The position numbers and the translations under genes were made by a program. The notes beneath the pieces are model-generated. The model did not search any database and had not been told where the DNA came from. It was given only the letters and a program-made list of their open reading frames with translations. A stretch of DNA of 7,049 nt, taken from NCBI GenBank assembly GCA_964485515.1, contig CAZALT010000178.1, positions 1 through 7,049 on the forward strand, read 5' to 3'. This document shows positions 6,212-7,049 of this stretch, one piece after another (the first letter of the stretch is position 1; each line of letters starts with the position of its first letter). This DNA comes from CAZALT01 sp964485515 (GTDB taxonomy: Bacteria; Actinomycetota; Acidimicrobiia; Acidimicrobiales; Acidimicrobilacustridaceae).

Positions 6212-7049
6212 CAGCCGATCCGGCCCATAGAGGTGGTGTCACCGAAGTGGTAGGCGTTCTCCCGGTGGAGGCTGAGGTCGAGGCCGGTGTCCTCCTGCTC
6301 CTCGCTGACCCGGAGCCCGATCGTGGCCTTGAGGGCCAAGGCGATGATCGCCGTCATGATGCCCGAGAAGGCGAGCACGGCGAACGATGCGATGAACTGC
6401 TTGCCGAGCAGGTCGAGCCCGCCGCCGAGGAAGAGGCCGTCGAGGTCGCCGCCGTAGACGGCGGTGTCGGCGAAGAGGCCGAGGAGTAGGGCGCCGACGA
6501 GGCCGCCGACGAGGTGCACGCCGACCACGTCGAGCGAGTCGTCGTAGCCGAACTTGTACTTGAGCTGGATGGCGAGGAAGCACACACCCCCGGCGATGAA
6601 GCCGATGACGATCGACGAGAGTGCGGTGACGAAGCCGGCGCACGGGGTGATGGCGACCATGCCGGCCACCGCGCCCGAGGCGGCACCCAGGGTGGTGGGG
6701 TGCCCGTCCTTGATCTTCTCCACGACGAGCCAGCCCAGCATGGCGGCGGCCGGGGCGACGATGGTGTTGACGAGCGCCTGGGCGGCCTGCTCGTTGGCGG
6801 CCAGCGCGGAGCCGGCATTGAAGCCGGCCCAGCCGAACCACAGGATGCCGGTGCCGATCATCGTCCAGGGCAGGCCGTGGGCGGGCATGCCCTCCTTGGG
6901 CCAGCCCTTGCGCTTGCCCAAGATGATGCACAGCACGAGCGCCGCGATGCCGGCGTTGATGTGGACCACGGCGCCGCCGGCGAAGTCGAGGGCACCGAGC
7001 TCGGCGATCCAGCCCTTGCCGGCCCACACCCAGTGGGCGACGGGGGCGT
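6211..7049 (-). CDS. amtB: Ammonium transporter Amt family, 5' end cut by window edge
   Basis: Trimeric inner-membrane channel that takes up ammonium. About 278 C-terminal residues are visible and the frame is open at the right edge; the GTG at 7027-7029 is an internal valine, since PVAHW continues upstream as in other Amt proteins. Signatures are GALDFAGGAVVHINAG (His29 of the visible part, matching the first pore histidine, His168 in E. coli AmtB), ILWFGWAGFNAGSA (near 68-81), and DDSLDVVGVHLVGG (His178, matching the second pore histidine, His318). Around seven hydrophobic segments are visible. The cytosolic tail (about 243-278) includes GLRVSEEQEDTGLDL and HRENAYHF, the region that contacts PII in this family. 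The adjacent PII gene supports regulated uptake. Family and role are secure; the exact symbol (amt or amtB) is conventional. Confidence 0.95.
   Translation of the reverse strand, partial: APVAHWVWAGKGWIAELGALDFAGGAVVHINAGIAALVLCIILGKRKGWPKEGMPAHGLPWTMIGTGILWFGWAGFNAGSALAANEQAAQALVNTIVAPAAAMLGWLVVEKIKDGHPTTLGAASGAVAGMVAITPCAGFVTALSSIVIGFIAGGVCFLAIQLKYKFGYDDSLDVVGVHLVGGLVGALLLGLFADTAVYGGDLDGLFLGGGLDLLGKQFIASFAVLAFSGIMTAIIALALKATIGLRVSEEQEDTGLDLSLHRENAYHFGDTTSMGRIG

Noticed and set aside
3963..6242. Minus-strand open frame of 759 codons
   Set aside because: It crosses prfC, the terminator hairpin and the PII gene in a different frame, and its translation is Arg/Pro/His-rich with no recognisable motif.
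6211..7029. Complete Amt-type gene starting at the GTG at 7029
   Set aside because: The frame continues upstream with residues conserved in Amt (PVAHW), and several transmembrane segments would be missing, so the gene is cut by the window edge.

Overview
The window is GC-rich bacterial DNA with third codon positions almost all G or C, and every supported gene lies on the minus strand. GTG starts, Thr/Ser/Pro/Ala-rich linkers and an amt-PII pair suggest an actinobacterium (Actinomycetota). The threonine-rich tails would fit Acidimicrobiia, but that placement is a guess from style and not from a marker gene.

In transcription order (high to low coordinates), the window opens with the C-terminal part of an Amt ammonium transporter, cut by the right edge. 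Eleven bases later comes a complete PII signalling protein (GlnK/GlnB) with the modifiable T-loop tyrosine at position 51. These two form a nitrogen-uptake and sensing unit. It ends in two hairpins, the second a perfect 17-bp stem that is probably the terminator. Next are prfC (peptide chain release factor 3) and, 3 bases after its stop, a membrane-anchored PQQ-like beta-propeller protein of unknown function. A PAS-PAS-GGDEF diguanylate cyclase with its own strong ribosome binding site follows. Last is a DtxR/MntR-family metal-dependent repressor that runs off the left edge. It is preceded by a good sigma-70-type promoter and a G-rich ribosome binding site.

The repressor gene matters because it is open at the left edge and easily missed: the long plus-strand frame over it is an antisense shadow. 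Its C-terminal tail turns into a 9-bp tandem repeat that encodes Ser-Thr-Asp over and over, and the window ends inside this repeat. Two positions that bind metal in IdeR and MntR also appear to be substituted.

Most of the window is ordinary housekeeping and regulation. I see no mobile element, CRISPR array, RNA gene or obvious new multi-gene system. The points most worth a second look are the STD-repeat tail and altered metal site of the repressor, the tight prfC/beta-propeller pairing, and the likely start correction of prfC, whose longest frame begins inside the upstream terminator.
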